A stretch of 6,007 bases of DNA. It comes from Sulfidibacterium sp964456625. Lineage in GTDB: Bacteria; Bacteroidota; Bacteroidia; Bacteroidales; F082. Shown here in pieces: positions 5,339 to 6,007 of the stretch. The position numbers were made by a program, and so were the translations under genes. Position 1 is the stretch's first letter. Each line of letters begins with the position of its first letter. The notes beneath the pieces were generated by a model. The model ran no database searches. It was given only the letters and a program-made list of their open reading frames with translations, and was not told the DNA's origin. The stretch is from positions 1 to 6,007 of the forward strand of contig CAYWBO010000113.1 in the NCBI GenBank assembly GCA_964456625.1, given 5' to 3'.

Positions 5339-6007
5339 GGGTGTCAGATTTTGGTTTTTGCGGAAGCAGGGTAAGGATTTTGTCTATTTGATCAATCACT
5401 TTTGTCACGTCTTTTCTACAATCATTATAATTATCATAGTTCAGGATTAAAATTTTGAGCGCCCGGGTTTTTCTGAAAAACGCAGGCTCATTATCCAGGA
5501 TTACAATTTTCCCGAACTTAAATTTCTTTACATGATTTTCAAGCAACGGTAACCACTGATTGTTAAAGGCAAATTCAATATCGCCCAAATCCTGTATCGT
5601 TTGGTTAACCTGATCATCATAATACTTACCCAGTTCTAATCTAAGCTTATTATTGCTGATTATTTCCAATCCTTTCGATTTCAGTACTTCATAAGAATTT
5701 GTTCTGGGGTGAAAGCGGGTAAACCGTGCTACATCTGCAAGCCAGTAAGGAATGCTGTCAGGGTTCGCAGTTCTCTTGGTAGAATCCAGCAATTGGTTTA
5801 ATGCATAAAGTGCCTTTTTGTTGATCTTATTGATTTCGACCAGCCCTTCCCTGTCAAGTATCAGGTTTTCCCTGATTTGCCCAAGGATTTCTCTTTCAAA
5901 AACCAGGTCTTTTCGATGCGCGTTCCAGTTGTTCACCTGCAGGGCGATCAAGATCCCGATGACCACCAGCAGGATTTCTCCGATGGCATACCGAAGGTAA
6001 GCCGGCA
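5331..6007 (-). CDS. DUF6090 family membrane protein, 5' end beyond the window
   Basis: This is a second DUF6090 protein, cut off at its N-terminus by the window edge; 224 residues are visible. The frame is open to base 6007 and reads PAYLRYAIGEILLVV, so the true start lies outside. By alignment with the neighbouring paralogue about 18 codons are missing. A GTG at 5964-5966 falls inside the transmembrane helix and is not a credible start. The transmembrane segment (visible residues 3-28) is 25/26 identical to the paralogue. A charged helical stretch follows, then SYEVLKSKGLEIISNNKLRLELGKYY at about 104-129, the family's conserved L-K-S-x-G...I-x-N...L-R...Y-Y motif. The remainder has diverged strongly from its neighbour. 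Its soluble-domain coding sequence is AT-rich (27-28% GC in 5401-5460 and 5641-5700) compared with about 50% in a sample of the paralogue. The TAA stop lies inside the downstream gene's start, an 8 bp overlap. Function is unknown. Confidence 0.88.
   Translation of the reverse strand, partial: PAYLRYAIGEILLVVIGILIALQVNNWNAHRKDLVFEREILGQIRENLILDREGLVEINKINKKALYALNQLLDSTKRTANPDSIPYWLADVARFTRFHPRTNSYEVLKSKGLEIISNNKLRLELGKYYDDQVNQTIQDLGDIEFAFNNQWLPLLENHVKKFKFGKIVILDNEPAFFRKTRALKILILNYDNYNDCRKDVTKVIDQIDKILTLLPQKPKSDTHA
5922..5999 (-). repeat. Conserved transmembrane-coding block, copy 2
   Basis: This is the counterpart of 5201-5278, 721 bp away in direct orientation. Nine bases differ, and only the two in a Val/Ile codon change the protein. 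Its GC content is 54% (42 of 78), in contrast with the AT-rich coding sequence that follows it in the same gene. Confidence 0.85.

Overview
The window looks like a piece of a Bacteroidota chromosome, probably from the Chitinophaga/Sphingobacteria side of the phylum. The main grounds are one DUF5686-type outer-membrane protein with a carboxypeptidase-regulatory-like N-terminal domain and two DUF6090-type membrane proteins, families I know almost only from Bacteroidota. Start codons follow A-rich sequence and lack clear Shine-Dalgarno motifs, which is also usual for that phylum. These assignments come from motif recognition alone; no database search was run.

Layout. Bases 1-497 hold no convincing gene. 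They carry three kinds of repeat: a degenerate tandem array with a 21-22 bp step (1-252), a palindrome-like element of the widely dispersed CGTCATTGCGA...GCAATCTC type (356-399), and a GC-rich hairpin (444-476). Two minus-strand genes follow: a DUF4242 (nickel-binding-like) small protein (498-770), downstream of a GNAT acetyltransferase (862-1353). A divergent intergenic region leads to the large plus-strand DUF5686 gene (1514-4069). It converges, with a 17 bp gap, on a minus-strand cluster that is read from the right edge leftwards: a DUF6090 gene truncated by the window edge (5331-6007), a second DUF6090 gene overlapping it by 8 bp (4598-5338), and a cupin gene 7 bp further on (4087-4590).

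How the genes may work together. The two DUF6090 genes and the cupin are packed tightly enough to be one transcript. Their joint function is unknown. The DUF6090 proteins share a nearly invariant N-terminal transmembrane segment but have diverged soluble parts, which suggests a pair that assembles in the inner membrane. GNAT and DUF4242 are probably co-transcribed but show no obvious shared pathway. The DUF5686 protein appears to stand alone. I see no phage, insertion sequence, CRISPR, tRNA or rRNA. The least explained features are the periodic repeat array at the left end and the DUF6090 pair at the right end.
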